Positions 6,948 through 12,896 of a DNA stretch of 16,031 bases are shown here, piece by piece. The stretch lies in contig DASVDK010000371.1 in NCBI GenBank assembly GCA_036381125.1, positions 1-16,031 on the forward strand. The letters run 5' to 3'. The stretch is from DASVDK01 sp036381125 [NCBI: Thermodesulfobacteriota bacterium]. GTDB lineage: Bacteria > DASVDK01. Under the pieces are notes generated by a model. It was given only the letters and a program-made list of their open reading frames with translations, ran no database searches and was not told where the DNA came from. Position numbers and translations under genes: made by a program. Positions within the stretch are counted from its first letter, which is position 1. Each line of letters opens with the position of its first letter.

Positions 6948-7943
6948 CTATTCGTACCGCACGGCCCAGTAGAAGTCCCCGGCGGGGAGCGGCACCTCGG
7001 GGAGGGTCGCGTCCATCCGGCGGCCGCGCTTCGCATCGGACACCTGAACGTGGACCGGCAGGACGATCGCGTACGGCGCGGGGAGGCGGCGGAAGAGCCG
7101 GCGGGGGATGCCGAAGCCGAAGCGGACGTGGCCGCCGCCTGCGAGCACGACGAGCTGCACGCGGTCGCCGCCGCGCTCGAGCGCGCGCGCGGCGGTGTCG
7201 GCCATGGTCTCGTCCCAGAGCACCTGCACCTCGTAGAAGCGATCGAAGCGAGCGCTCCCCGGCCCGTGCGCCGCGAAGACCGCCTGCAGGTAGGCGCGGT
7301 GATACGGGTCGTCGAGGCGCATCTCCGGGAGCCGGCCGGCCAGCTCGGGCGGCAGGCCGTCCACGCCGTGCCGCCTCACGGCGCGCACGAGGTCGGCCTC
7401 CGCGTTGAGCGCCAGCAGGCGGATGCCCGCCTCGCGCGCGAACCGGACGATGCCGGCGTACGGCTCCCACTCCCCCCAGCTCTCGGCCCAGACCTCGCGG
7501 AACGCCGCCTCGTCGATCTCTCCCCGGACGAAGGCGTCGGCCTTCGCCTGGTCGGAGCGCCTGAGCATCTCCAGCCCGAGGACGAGCCTGCCGGGGGCGC
7601 GCGCCGCAAGGCCGCGCAGGACGGCGAGCTGGACCGCGTGGTCCTGGGGGCTGTCGTGCGTCTCGCCGACGTAGACGACGCGCAGGGCCGCGAGGTAGTC
7701 GAGCAGCTCGCTCTCGCTGACCAGCCGCCCGGTCCGACCGTGCAGGATCTCGCCGACGGCGAGGGAAGCCGGATCGCGATACGGGGAGGTGGGGTCGGCC
7801 GATGCCCCGTCCGGCCCGACCGCGACGCGCTCGCCGGCCGGCGCCCGGTCGTGCGTGGCGCACCCCATCGCCGCGGCCAGCGCCGCGACCGCGACGATCG
7901 CCGCACCCCGTCCGGCCCCGCGCGTCCGGCCCGTTCTCGTCAC
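6948..7943 (-). CDS. ChaN-family haem-binding lipoprotein (DUF399)
   Basis: 331 residues from the GTG at 7943; a TTG at 7979 would add 12 residues, and neither has a strong ribosome site. The N-terminus is basic (TRTGRTRGAGRG), followed by a hydrophobic stretch and AMGC with Cys28, a plausible lipobox. The ChaN signature is clear: YVGETHDSPQDH followed by AVQLAVLRGL, then LVLGLEMLRRSDQ, an ESWGEWEPYAGIVRFAREAG segment, LLALNAEADLVRAV and, near the end, VVLAGGGHVRFGFGIP. ChaN of Campylobacter is an outer-membrane lipoprotein that binds haem as stacked cofacial pairs and is linked to iron uptake. Here it lies downstream of two outer-membrane barrel genes and the oxidase operon. A haem-binding or haem-transfer role is inferred from the family. 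Confidence 0.85.
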   Translation of the reverse strand: MTRTGRTRGAGRGAAIVAVAALAAAMGCATHDRAPAGERVAVGPDGASADPTSPYRDPASLAVGEILHGRTGRLVSESELLDYLAALRVVYVGETHDSPQDHAVQLAVLRGLAARAPGRLVLGLEMLRRSDQAKADAFVRGEIDEAAFREVWAESWGEWEPYAGIVRFAREAGIRLLALNAEADLVRAVRRHGVDGLPPELAGRLPEMRLDDPYHRAYLQAVFAAHGPGSARFDRFYEVQVLWDETMADTAARALERGGDRVQLVVLAGGGHVRFGFGIPRRLFRRLPAPYAIVLPVHVQVSDAKRGRRMDATLPEVPLPAGDFYWAVRYE

Positions 7944-7994
7944 GAGAGCATGGTGCCCGCAACCTGCGCGCGCGCGCAAGCCGGATTCGTCGCG

Positions 7995-8756
7995 TCAGAA
8001 GCTCAGGCTCAGGCGCACCGAGTACGTGGGGACCCGCGACCAGCTCCCCTCGGCCACGACCGTGAGGAGCCCGAGCCGCAGCCTGGCGCCGGCGAAGAGG
8101 CGATCGTCGGTCGGCCGCACCTCGCCGAGGCCGGCCGGCGGCTCCGCGGCGGCGCCCTGCGGCTCGGCCTCGACCCAGACGCGACCGATGCCGAGATACG
8201 GCGTGACCGGACCGAGACCCTTGCTCGCCGAGAGGTCGATCGACGTCGAGGTGAGGTCCAGCTCGTCGACCCCCGCGAGCTCGGTGTGGGCCCCCCGGAG
8301 GGCGACGGCCGGCCAGACGGCACCGCCCCGGATGACGGCCCACTTGACCTCCCCGCCCCAGAGGCGGATGTTCGAGTCGGCGACGTCGCCGTAGAGCCCG
8401 CCCAGCTCGAGCCCGAGCGGCAGCCCGATGTTCACGTGCAGCTTGGGCACCACGAGGAACGACGGCGGCGAGCCGTCCCTGATCGCCCGCCGCCAGTAGT
8501 CGCGGTCGTCGTCGATGTCGAGCGCCGTCACCTCGAGCCCGGCATCGACGTGCGGCACCGTCAGGCGCATCCCGAGCGACTCGGCCGGCGCGACCTGGAA
8601 CGCGGAGATCGCGAGCCCCAGGTCGCGCGAGAGGTCGCGGAACTGGTCCTGCGTGAGGCCCTCGATGACCAGGTCGTCGTCGCCGGCCAGGGCCGGCCGG
8701 GGGCCGAGGGCCGCGAGGACGACGAGGAGAAGGGCGACGGCACGGAGGGCCGGCAT
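7995..8756 (-). CDS. Predicted outer-membrane beta-barrel protein, second of a pair
   Basis: 253 residues starting at the ATG that overlaps the upstream stop (ATGA at 8756). A Sec signal peptide covers residues 1-24, with cleavage after ALA before Gly-Asp. The C-terminus is YSVRLSLSF: alternating residues with a final Phe, the signature recognised by the BAM machinery. The body shows repeated amphipathic strands (KLHVNIGLPLGLELGG, RLFAGARLRLGLLTVV), typical of a barrel of perhaps 8-12 strands. I do not recognise the family. The N-terminal LTQDQFRDLSRDLG may form a short helix or plug before the barrel. The tight coupling with another barrel gene and the ChaN-like gene suggests a joint envelope role. 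No substrate can be named. Confidence 0.75.
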   Translation of the reverse strand: MPALRAVALLLVVLAALGPRPALAGDDDLVIEGLTQDQFRDLSRDLGLAISAFQVAPAESLGMRLTVPHVDAGLEVTALDIDDDRDYWRRAIRDGSPPSFLVVPKLHVNIGLPLGLELGGLYGDVADSNIRLWGGEVKWAVIRGGAVWPAVALRGAHTELAGVDELDLTSTSIDLSASKGLGPVTPYLGIGRVWVEAEPQGAAAEPPAGLGEVRPTDDRLFAGARLRLGLLTVVAEGSWSRVPTYSVRLSLSF

Positions 8757-9574
8757 CAGAACCAGACCCTCAGCCCGACCTGACCGGCGACCTGGTCGGG
8801 GAAGCTCGCCTCGACGGTGAGCCCGATCCGGCGCTCGGCGCTGAAGTAGACGTCGAGGCCGACGAAACCGCCCACGTGCTCCCTCGCCCGGAGCCTGAGT
8901 TCGCCCGCGGCCGGACCGGACGAGACGCGCGCGTCGGCCTCGGCGTCGGAGTACCGCAGCCCCAGGTACGGCCGCGTCGTGTGGATGCGCCACGAGACCC
9001 CGGCCCTCGCCTCCCACTCCCGCCACCGGAACGTCTCGTCCGCGCGGACCGTGTCGCCGCCGGCGCCGGTGAACGCCACGGCGGCAGCCTCGCTCTCGAA
9101 CTGCAGGTACCGTCCCTCGAGGAAGAGCGTCGTGTCGTACCGGTCCTGCTCCCGCGACAGCACGATCCCCGCCCCGCCGCCGTAGGCGAGCCCGAAGTCG
9201 CCGTCGAAGTCGGCGTCCTCCGACGGGCTGTCGAGGTCCGCCTGGCCGACCAGACCGTAGAACAGCAGGCCGCGGGCCGGCCTGAAGGTGGCGCGGGCGA
9301 GCAGGCGAGTCGACCGGACGTCGAAGTCGAACCGCTCGCCCGCCCCGCGCTCGGTCACGCCGCGCCGCAACTCGGATGCGAGCACCTCGAGGCCGAACGG
9401 GCTCGTCCGCTCGCGGGTCGGGCCCTCCGGCGGCTCGCGGCGCTCGTCGGACGGCAGGCCGTACCGGAACCAGCGCAGCCCCTCGAGGCCGTCGGGCCTC
9501 TCGTCCGCCCCCAGCGCGAGCTGCGGGACGGCGAGAACGAAGACGAGCGCTGCGACGGACACCAGGCTGGCCAC
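8756..9574 (-). CDS. Predicted outer-membrane beta-barrel protein, first of a pair
   Basis: 272 residues from the GTG at 9574, chosen because GGGAGGG (9578-9584) sits just before it. A second GTG at 9586 is possible and would add 4 residues, but it has no ribosome site. Residues 1-22 are a Sec signal peptide ending ALG before Ala-Asp. The C-terminus FPDQVAGQVGLRVWF ends in an aromatic residue, as outer-membrane barrels do, and the body has many alternating strands (RGLLFYGLVGQADL, DTTLFLEGRYLQFE, RPYLGLRYSD). I do not recognise the family. It overlaps the second barrel gene by 4 bp, which suggests the two are made in step and may be related paralogues or partners. It begins 102 bp after the CtaG stop. 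Confidence 0.75.
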   Translation of the reverse strand: MASLVSVAALVFVLAVPQLALGADERPDGLEGLRWFRYGLPSDERREPPEGPTRERTSPFGLEVLASELRRGVTERGAGERFDFDVRSTRLLARATFRPARGLLFYGLVGQADLDSPSEDADFDGDFGLAYGGGAGIVLSREQDRYDTTLFLEGRYLQFESEAAAVAFTGAGGDTVRADETFRWREWEARAGVSWRIHTTRPYLGLRYSDAEADARVSSGPAAGELRLRAREHVGGFVGLDVYFSAERRIGLTVEASFPDQVAGQVGLRVWF

Positions 9575-9577
9575 GCT

Positions 9578-9584
9578 CCCTCCC
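9578..9584 (-). promoter_or_regulatory. Ribosome binding site deciding the GTG start at 9574
   Basis: GGGAGGG on the minus strand lies 3 nt before the GTG at 9574. It overlaps the upstream alternative GTG at 9586, which favours the shorter protein. Confidence 0.5.
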
Positions 9585-9676
9585 ACACGCCGCCGGCGCG
9601 ACGCCGATGCGCCCGTCGTGCCGGCCGCCGCCGCGGCTTCACGCCGGAGCCGAGGCCAACGGGCCCGTGCTCCTCG

Positions 9677-10567
9677 TCACCGGCCGCCACGCGGCGGCCG
9701 GGAGGGCGAGACGCGGAGCGGCACGACCGGTGCCCCTGTCCGCGGCCTCCCGTCCCGGGAGGCCAGGAAGAAGACCACGCTCATCGGCACGAGCCAGAAG
9801 AGCCCTCCGCCCACCCACATCACGAGGCCGCCGGCTCGTTGATCGGCGACGACCGCCTCGAGGTCGGCGCCGGCGATCGCGGCGTACGTGGCGTAGAGCG
9901 GGACCTGCGCGAAGCTGAGGAGCGCGCCGATCACGTCCCCTTCGACCATCGGCGGCACGAGGTAGAGGAGCGCGGGGCCGTAGCCGAGCGGCCGCCGCCC
10001 GCCGGTCGGGTGGATCACCGGCCACCAGTAGGCGAGCGCCGTCCCGAGGAGCAGCGCGTGCTCGAGGTCGTGCACGAGCGCCGGACCCTGCGCGGCATCG
10101 TAGAAGGCCGGCAGGTGCCAGAGGGCGAGGTTGGTGATATAGAGGAGGCTCGCCACGCCCGGGCGGGCGAGGAGGCGGAGGAGCCGTCCGGCCGGGCGGC
10201 GGGCGACGAAGAGCCTGCCCGTCGCGCGACGGAGGGGACCGGGAAGTCCCCAGAGGATCGGCACCATCGGGGCGCCGAGCCAGAGGAGCGGAGGCGCCAC
10301 CACGGCCAGGAGGAGGTGCTGGACCATGTGGGCGGAGAAGAACCGCTCGCCCGCGGACGCGATCGGCGAGACGACGGCCAGCCCGAGCGCCGCGAGCCCG
10401 CCCGCGTAGCAGCCGGCGCGCCATGCCGCCGGGCTCGCCCGGCCGCGCCCCCGCCGTCCCAGCCGTCGCCACCCGGCGACGTAGAGCGCGGCGGAGAGGG
10501 AGAGGCCGAGGGCGAGGACCGGCTCGAGGGAGAGCGGCGCGGCCTGCGGGGCAAGCGGGTGGGCCAT
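9677..10567 (-). CDS. ctaG: CtaG-family cytochrome c oxidase assembly protein (caa3_CtaG)
   Basis: 296 residues, the usual length of the membrane CtaG family found with caa3 and other haem-copper oxidases; this is not the soluble Cox11-type protein. It has about seven hydrophobic segments and the family motifs HMVQHLLLAVVAPPLLWLGAP (about residues 80-100), LALWHLPAFYDAA and HDLEHALLLGTALAYWWPVI, with His residues suited to copper binding. It probably inserts or delivers CuB copper to the oxidase encoded upstream. The ATG at 10567 lies 3 bp after the TGA of the cytochrome gene, so it is co-translated with it. The C-terminal tail is Arg/Pro-rich. Family assignment is firm; that it serves this particular oxidase is inferred from operon position. 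Confidence 0.9.
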   Translation of the reverse strand: MAHPLAPQAAPLSLEPVLALGLSLSAALYVAGWRRLGRRGRGRASPAAWRAGCYAGGLAALGLAVVSPIASAGERFFSAHMVQHLLLAVVAPPLLWLGAPMVPILWGLPGPLRRATGRLFVARRPAGRLLRLLARPGVASLLYITNLALWHLPAFYDAAQGPALVHDLEHALLLGTALAYWWPVIHPTGGRRPLGYGPALLYLVPPMVEGDVIGALLSFAQVPLYATYAAIAGADLEAVVADQRAGGLVMWVGGGLFWLVPMSVVFFLASRDGRPRTGAPVVPLRVSPSRPPRGGR

Positions 10568-10570
10568 GCG

Positions 10571-10882
10571 TCAACGCGGCATCACGGCCGCCGTCTCGGC
10601 CTCGGCCATCGGCAGCGGCTCGTCGGTCGGGAGTCGGCGGTAGCTCAGGACCGCACGCAGCCGCAGGCGCTGGCCCGGCATGGACGGCAGCGGCAGCGCG
10701 ATCGCCTCCCGCCGGACCTCACCTGGGCGGAGCGCGGTCGAGCGCTCGGCGACGGCGACGATCTCCCAGGGCAGCGCCGTCTCCCTGCCGGCCGCGTCGA
10801 GACCGACGTTCCGGTAGAGCCGCCGCTCGGCGGCGAAGACGAAGCCGGAGGGATCTTCCGCGGTCACGTCCAGGACCACCAC
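10571..10882 (-). CDS. C-terminal domain of the pentaheme cytochrome, beyond an in-frame TGA
   Basis: This frame is the direct, same-phase continuation of the five-heme cytochrome gene past its TGA at 10895-10897. It translates to a coherent domain (LDVTAEDPSGFVFAAERRLY, then LPWEIVAVAE and LRAVLSYRRLP) that reads like the beta-sandwich extension often following the last haem in multiheme cytochromes, where a GHxxP motif marks its beginning; here that motif lies before the TGA. If translated separately it would start at the GTG at 10882, 12 nt after the stop, with only a weak ribosome site, giving 103 residues without a signal peptide. A separate cytoplasmic product makes little sense, so it is probably either read through or the tail of a damaged gene. 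Confidence 0.55.
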   Translation of the reverse strand: MVVLDVTAEDPSGFVFAAERRLYRNVGLDAAGRETALPWEIVAVAERSTALRPGEVRREAIALPLPSMPGQRLRLRAVLSYRRLPTDEPLPMAEAETAAVMPR

Positions 10883-10897
10883 CGAGCCCCAGGGTCA
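10860..10897 (-). other. In-frame TGA followed by a SECIS-like hairpin
   Basis: The TGA (10895-10897) interrupts an otherwise continuous frame, GHRVPDG-stop-PWGSVVVLDV. In the mRNA, 15 nt after the UGA, GUGGUC and GACCGC pair as a 6-bp stem (with one G-U) around loop CUGGACGU (10860-10879). The loop lies 21 nt after the UGA, within the range of bacterial SECIS elements. Its first two bases are CU, which breaks the usual rule of a G there unless C and G also pair with one U bulged. Selenocysteine is therefore only a possibility; point mutation or base-call error are simpler. Confidence 0.3.
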
Positions 10898-11584
10898 ACC
10901 GTCGGGGACGCGATGGCCGGCCAGGTTGTGGACCTCGACGATCGCGACCGGACCGTCCGCGTCGGTGCCGGCCGTCATGCGGACGGTGGCCGCCCGGCGG
11001 AGCATGGCGGGCGACCGGCTCCCTTCGAAGCGGTGCGAGCCGCCCGGCATGTGGCACTGCTGGCAGCTCACGCCGGCCGCGGCCGCGGGGCTCTCCTGCC
11101 AGCCGTCGTAGACGGTCGAGCACGCGACGGCCGGCGGCTGCCAGCGATGGCAGCGCGCGCACGCCTCGGCCGGCGCCGCCGTCTCGCCTGCCAGAGAGCG
11201 AACCGGATGCGCCGTCGGGCTGCCGCCGTGGCACGCGACGCAGGTCACGCCCGGCGCCGGTTCCCCTGCGATGAGCCGGCCGGCCGCTGCGGCCGGGTCG
11301 TGTGCGGCCGGCGTGTGACAGCCGAGACACCGGCTGGCGACGGCGGTTGCCGGCGCGCCGAAACGGTGGAGCGAGGCGAAGAACCCCTCCGTGGCCGCGG
11401 CCTTCGCGTGCGGCGAGGCGCGCCACGCCTCGACCTGCCGGTCGTGGCACGCGACGCAGCGCTCGGGGTCGTCGGGATCGGCCACGGGGGCCGGTCGCGG
11501 CCCGGCCGGCGCGGCTGCCCGCAACGCCGGCGCCGCGGCCAGCAGCGCCGCGAGCCCGATGGCGGCCAGCCGCGGACCCGTCAT
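10895..11584 (-). CDS. Periplasmic pentaheme c-type cytochrome (N-terminal part up to TGA)
   Basis: 229 residues up to the TGA, or about 337 codons if that stop is ignored. The ATG overlaps the stop of the SoxZ-like gene (ATGA). Residues 1-23 are a Sec signal peptide. Five CxxCH sites are present: CVACH (43-47), CLGCH (86-90), CVACH (115-119), CARCH (142-146) and CQQCHMP (174-180), enough for five c-type haems. The segment CVACHDRQVEAWRASPHAKA resembles the first haem region of cytochrome c554-like multiheme proteins. After the last haem comes VEVHNLAGHRVPDG, the usual link to a beta-sandwich, and there the frame meets TGA. It probably passes electrons in the periplasm to or from the cbb3-type complex encoded upstream; its redox partner is unknown. 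Confidence 0.82.
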   Translation of the reverse strand: MTGPRLAAIGLAALLAAAPALRAAAPAGPRPAPVADPDDPERCVACHDRQVEAWRASPHAKAAATEGFFASLHRFGAPATAVASRCLGCHTPAAHDPAAAAGRLIAGEPAPGVTCVACHGGSPTAHPVRSLAGETAAPAEACARCHRWQPPAVACSTVYDGWQESPAAAAGVSCQQCHMPGGSHRFEGSRSPAMLRRAATVRMTAGTDADGPVAIVEVHNLAGHRVPDG

Positions 11585-11916
11585 CCGCCGGCGAACCGGA
11601 GGGCGACGGCCGCCTCGGTTCGGACGCCGCGGCTGTCCCAGGCCGCGACGCTCACGAGCCCCTCCTCGACGGCGCGCAGCTTGAAGCTCACGAGCGGGTT
11701 GTCGGCGAGGGCCGGCGTCATGTCGTAGCGGCAGACGACCGACCCGAGGTACCGCGCCTCCATCACCCGGATGAAGTACGGCTCGGCCGCCTGCACGAAC
11801 CGGCCGGCCACCTTCTCGAGGCCGGTCCGCACCGGGTGGCGGAACTTCACGTACACCGGGATGACGTCGCCACGGCGGACCTCCGGCGGCAGGCGGATCT
11901 CCGGGGCGGGAAACAT
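11581..11916 (-). CDS. SoxZ-like protein
   Basis: 111 residues. The ATG at 11916 is preceded by GAAGGAG at 8 nt. The sequence follows the SoxZ pattern: RRGDVIPVYVKFRHPVRTG (14-32, with the His-Pro and Thr-Gly of SoxZ), then VCRYDMTPALADNPLVSFKL (61-80, with the NP motif) and AAWDSRGVRTEA (91-102, like the SoxZ tryptophan-aspartate-glycine strand). SoxZ is an immunoglobulin-like periplasmic partner of SoxY, whose C-terminal cysteine carries sulfur intermediates in thiosulfate oxidation. No soxY or other sox gene lies in this window, and this protein shows no signal peptide, as for SoxZ, which is exported with SoxY. Between oxidase genes and a cytochrome it may have been recruited for another role. 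The similarity is clear by motif but modest overall. Confidence 0.72.
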   Translation of the reverse strand: MFPAPEIRLPPEVRRGDVIPVYVKFRHPVRTGLEKVAGRFVQAAEPYFIRVMEARYLGSVVCRYDMTPALADNPLVSFKLRAVEEGLVSVAAWDSRGVRTEAAVALRFAGG

Positions 11917-11921
11917 CGGGA

Positions 11922-12152
11922 CTACTCCTTCGCCCGCCCGTCCTCCGCGCCGTGCCCGTTGCCCGCGGCACGCGTCCGCGCGCGCCAGGCGAGGTAGCGC
12001 TTGAGGTCGAGCGGCATCTCCACGCCGTGCCTGAACTTGAGGTGGATGAAGTGGACGACGCCGAAGAGCGTCCAGGCGAAGAAGAGGACGAGCGCCGTCC
12101 ACTCGATCGCGTTGGGAGCCGTCTGCCAGAATGCCGGGATCTCGGGTTCCAT
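11922..12152 (-). CDS. Small single-span membrane protein of the oxidase operon (76 aa)
   Basis: 76 residues, ATG at 12152, preceded by GGGAGG at 8 nt. It has a short N-terminus (EPEIPAFWQTAPN), one transmembrane segment at about 17-36 (WTALVLFFAWTLFGVVHF), and a basic cytoplasmic tail with LDLKRYLAWRAR and a charged end. Two His residues (34 and 37) lie at the membrane edge. I do not recognise the family. Its stop is 5 bp before the SoxZ-like start and it follows three other small membrane proteins, so it is probably a structural or assembly subunit of this oxidase. Confidence 0.75.
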   Translation of the reverse strand: MEPEIPAFWQTAPNAIEWTALVLFFAWTLFGVVHFIHLKFRHGVEMPLDLKRYLAWRARTRAAGNGHGAEDGRAKE

Positions 12153-12172
12153 GCCTCGAACCTCCCGTCCCG

Positions 12173-12310
12173 CTAGAAGTACGCGGGACCGGTCGCGCCG
12201 AGGACGTTGGCCAACGCCTTGGCGACGTTGTACAGGGCGTCGGCGGCGAGCACGGCGAGGTTCAGCCAGGCGGCGGCCAGGACGATGCGGAAGACGATCG
12301 GGCTCGGCAT
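12173..12310 (-). CDS. Very small membrane protein of the oxidase operon (45 aa)
   Basis: 45 residues. The ATG at 12310 is preceded by a strong GGAGG (12320-12324) at 9 nt spacing, which together with the hydrophobic pattern is the main evidence that this short frame is real. The sequence MPSPIVFRIVLAAAWLNLAV followed by LAADALYNVAKALANVLG predicts one or two hydrophobic helices with hardly any charged residues. Small single-helix subunits such as CcoQ/FixQ and CcoH are common in cbb3 oxidases, but this protein matches neither. It lies between a FixP-N-like gene and the 76-residue membrane protein and fills what would otherwise be a 230-bp gap. Most automatic annotation would miss it. Confidence 0.65.
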   Translation of the reverse strand: MPSPIVFRIVLAAAWLNLAVLAADALYNVAKALANVLGATGPAYF

Positions 12311-12319
12311 GGGCCTTTT

Positions 12320-12324
12320 CCTCC
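12320..12324 (-). promoter_or_regulatory. Ribosome binding site of the 45-residue gene
   Basis: GGAGG on the minus strand, 9 nt before the ATG at 12310, in the mRNA context AACGGAGGAAAAGGCCC. It supports translation of the very short gene. Confidence 0.65.
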
Positions 12325-12353
12325 GTTGCAGGACGGACCCCGTCACGCTGCCT

Positions 12354-12371
12354 GCCCGGGCAAAGCCGGGC
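12354..12371 (-). repeat. Hairpin in the intra-operon gap
   Basis: GCCCGG and CCGGGC form a 6-bp stem with a 6-nt loop, between the FixP-N-like gene and the 45-residue gene. There is no T-run after it on the minus strand, so it is not a terminator. It might be an mRNA processing or stability element, or chance. Confidence 0.3.
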
Positions 12372-12382
12372 GCCGCGCTCTG

Positions 12383-12670
12383 CTAAAGCGGGATCGAGTA
12401 GTCGAGGCCCGGCCCCGGGCCGCCCCAGTACGAGAGCGTGTAGAAGGCGCCCCAGACGGCGAGCCCGAGGATCACGGCGAAGAGCCACCAGTTGACGACC
12501 CCCTCCAGCTCGCGCGTCCCGGAGTACCGATAGGTGTAGACCGGGCCGCGCTCCGCGAGCGTCTCCGGGTCGTACACGTCGCTGACCGGGTAGCGGAAGT
12601 GCGTCTCGACCGGCGGTTGCTGGCCGTCCCCCATGGGCGGATGAGCCCGGTCCGGGTGATCACTCGACAT
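12383..12670 (-). CDS. FixP/CcoP N-terminal-domain-like membrane protein without haem (95 aa)
   Basis: 95 residues. The ATG at 12670 overlaps the upstream stop by 11 bp and has AAGGAG at 7 nt. After a polar N-terminus come PETLAERGPVYTYRYSGTRELEG (36-58) and one transmembrane segment, VVNWWLFAVILGLAVWGAFYTLSYWGG (about 58-84). The pattern of an acidic residue, WW, a hydrophobic span with late aromatic residues and Tyr, then Gly/Pro matches the membrane anchor of CcoP (FixP_N). There is no CxxCH. In this operon the CcoP cytochrome domains are fused to CcoO, so this protein may supply the missing CcoP anchor as a separate subunit. The match is by pattern, not by search. Confidence 0.6.
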   Translation of the reverse strand: MSSDHPDRAHPPMGDGQQPPVETHFRYPVSDVYDPETLAERGPVYTYRYSGTRELEGVVNWWLFAVILGLAVWGAFYTLSYWGGPGPGLDYSIPL

Positions 12671-12881
12671 CGTGCCGCTCCTTCTCGAGCATGGTGAACT
12701 TCGGCGCCTCCGCGTCGCGCGCGAGGCCGGCGAGGACGAAGAGCACCAGGAAGCAGATCGTCGCCAGGCCCGCGGCGAAGGCGCCGCCGTAGGCGACGAT
12801 GACCGCGCGGGCGCCCGGCCCGAGCGCATCGATCGCGTCGGCCAGCGCCGTCGGAAAGGCCGTCACGTCAGGCATCGGCAT
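12660..12881 (-). CDS. Small membrane protein in the ccoQ position (73 aa)
   Basis: 73 residues. The ATG at 12881 is preceded by GGAGGAG at about 3-5 nt; another ATG 6 nt later (12875) is also possible. A soluble N-terminal helix (TALADAIDALGPGARA) leads into one transmembrane segment at about 27-53 (AYGGAFAAGLATICFLVLFVL), and the tail is charged (RDAEAPKFTMLEKERHDVE). It starts 16 bp after the CcoO/P fusion and overlaps the next gene. CcoQ/FixQ occupies this place in classical ccoNOQP operons and is also a single-span protein, but I see no sequence hallmark that proves it. The alternative is an unrelated oxidase subunit. Confidence 0.65.
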   Translation of the reverse strand: MPMPDVTAFPTALADAIDALGPGARAVIVAYGGAFAAGLATICFLVLFVLAGLARDAEAPKFTMLEKERHDVE

Positions 12882-12896
12882 CGTCTCCTCCGGGCG

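Noticed and set aside
10571-11584. Alternative genetic code with TGA read as Trp
   Set aside because: Several genes in the window end at TGA in the expected places (for example the PrpD-like, TctC and hemerythrin genes, and the SoxZ-like gene overlapping the next start), so general TGA reassignment is not supported.
8876-11728. Plus-strand open frame of about 950 codons opposite the barrel, CtaG and cytochrome genes
   Set aside because: It is antisense to several genes with firm motifs (CxxCH, CtaG signatures, signal peptides), and its translation is His/Arg/Glu/Gly-rich noise.
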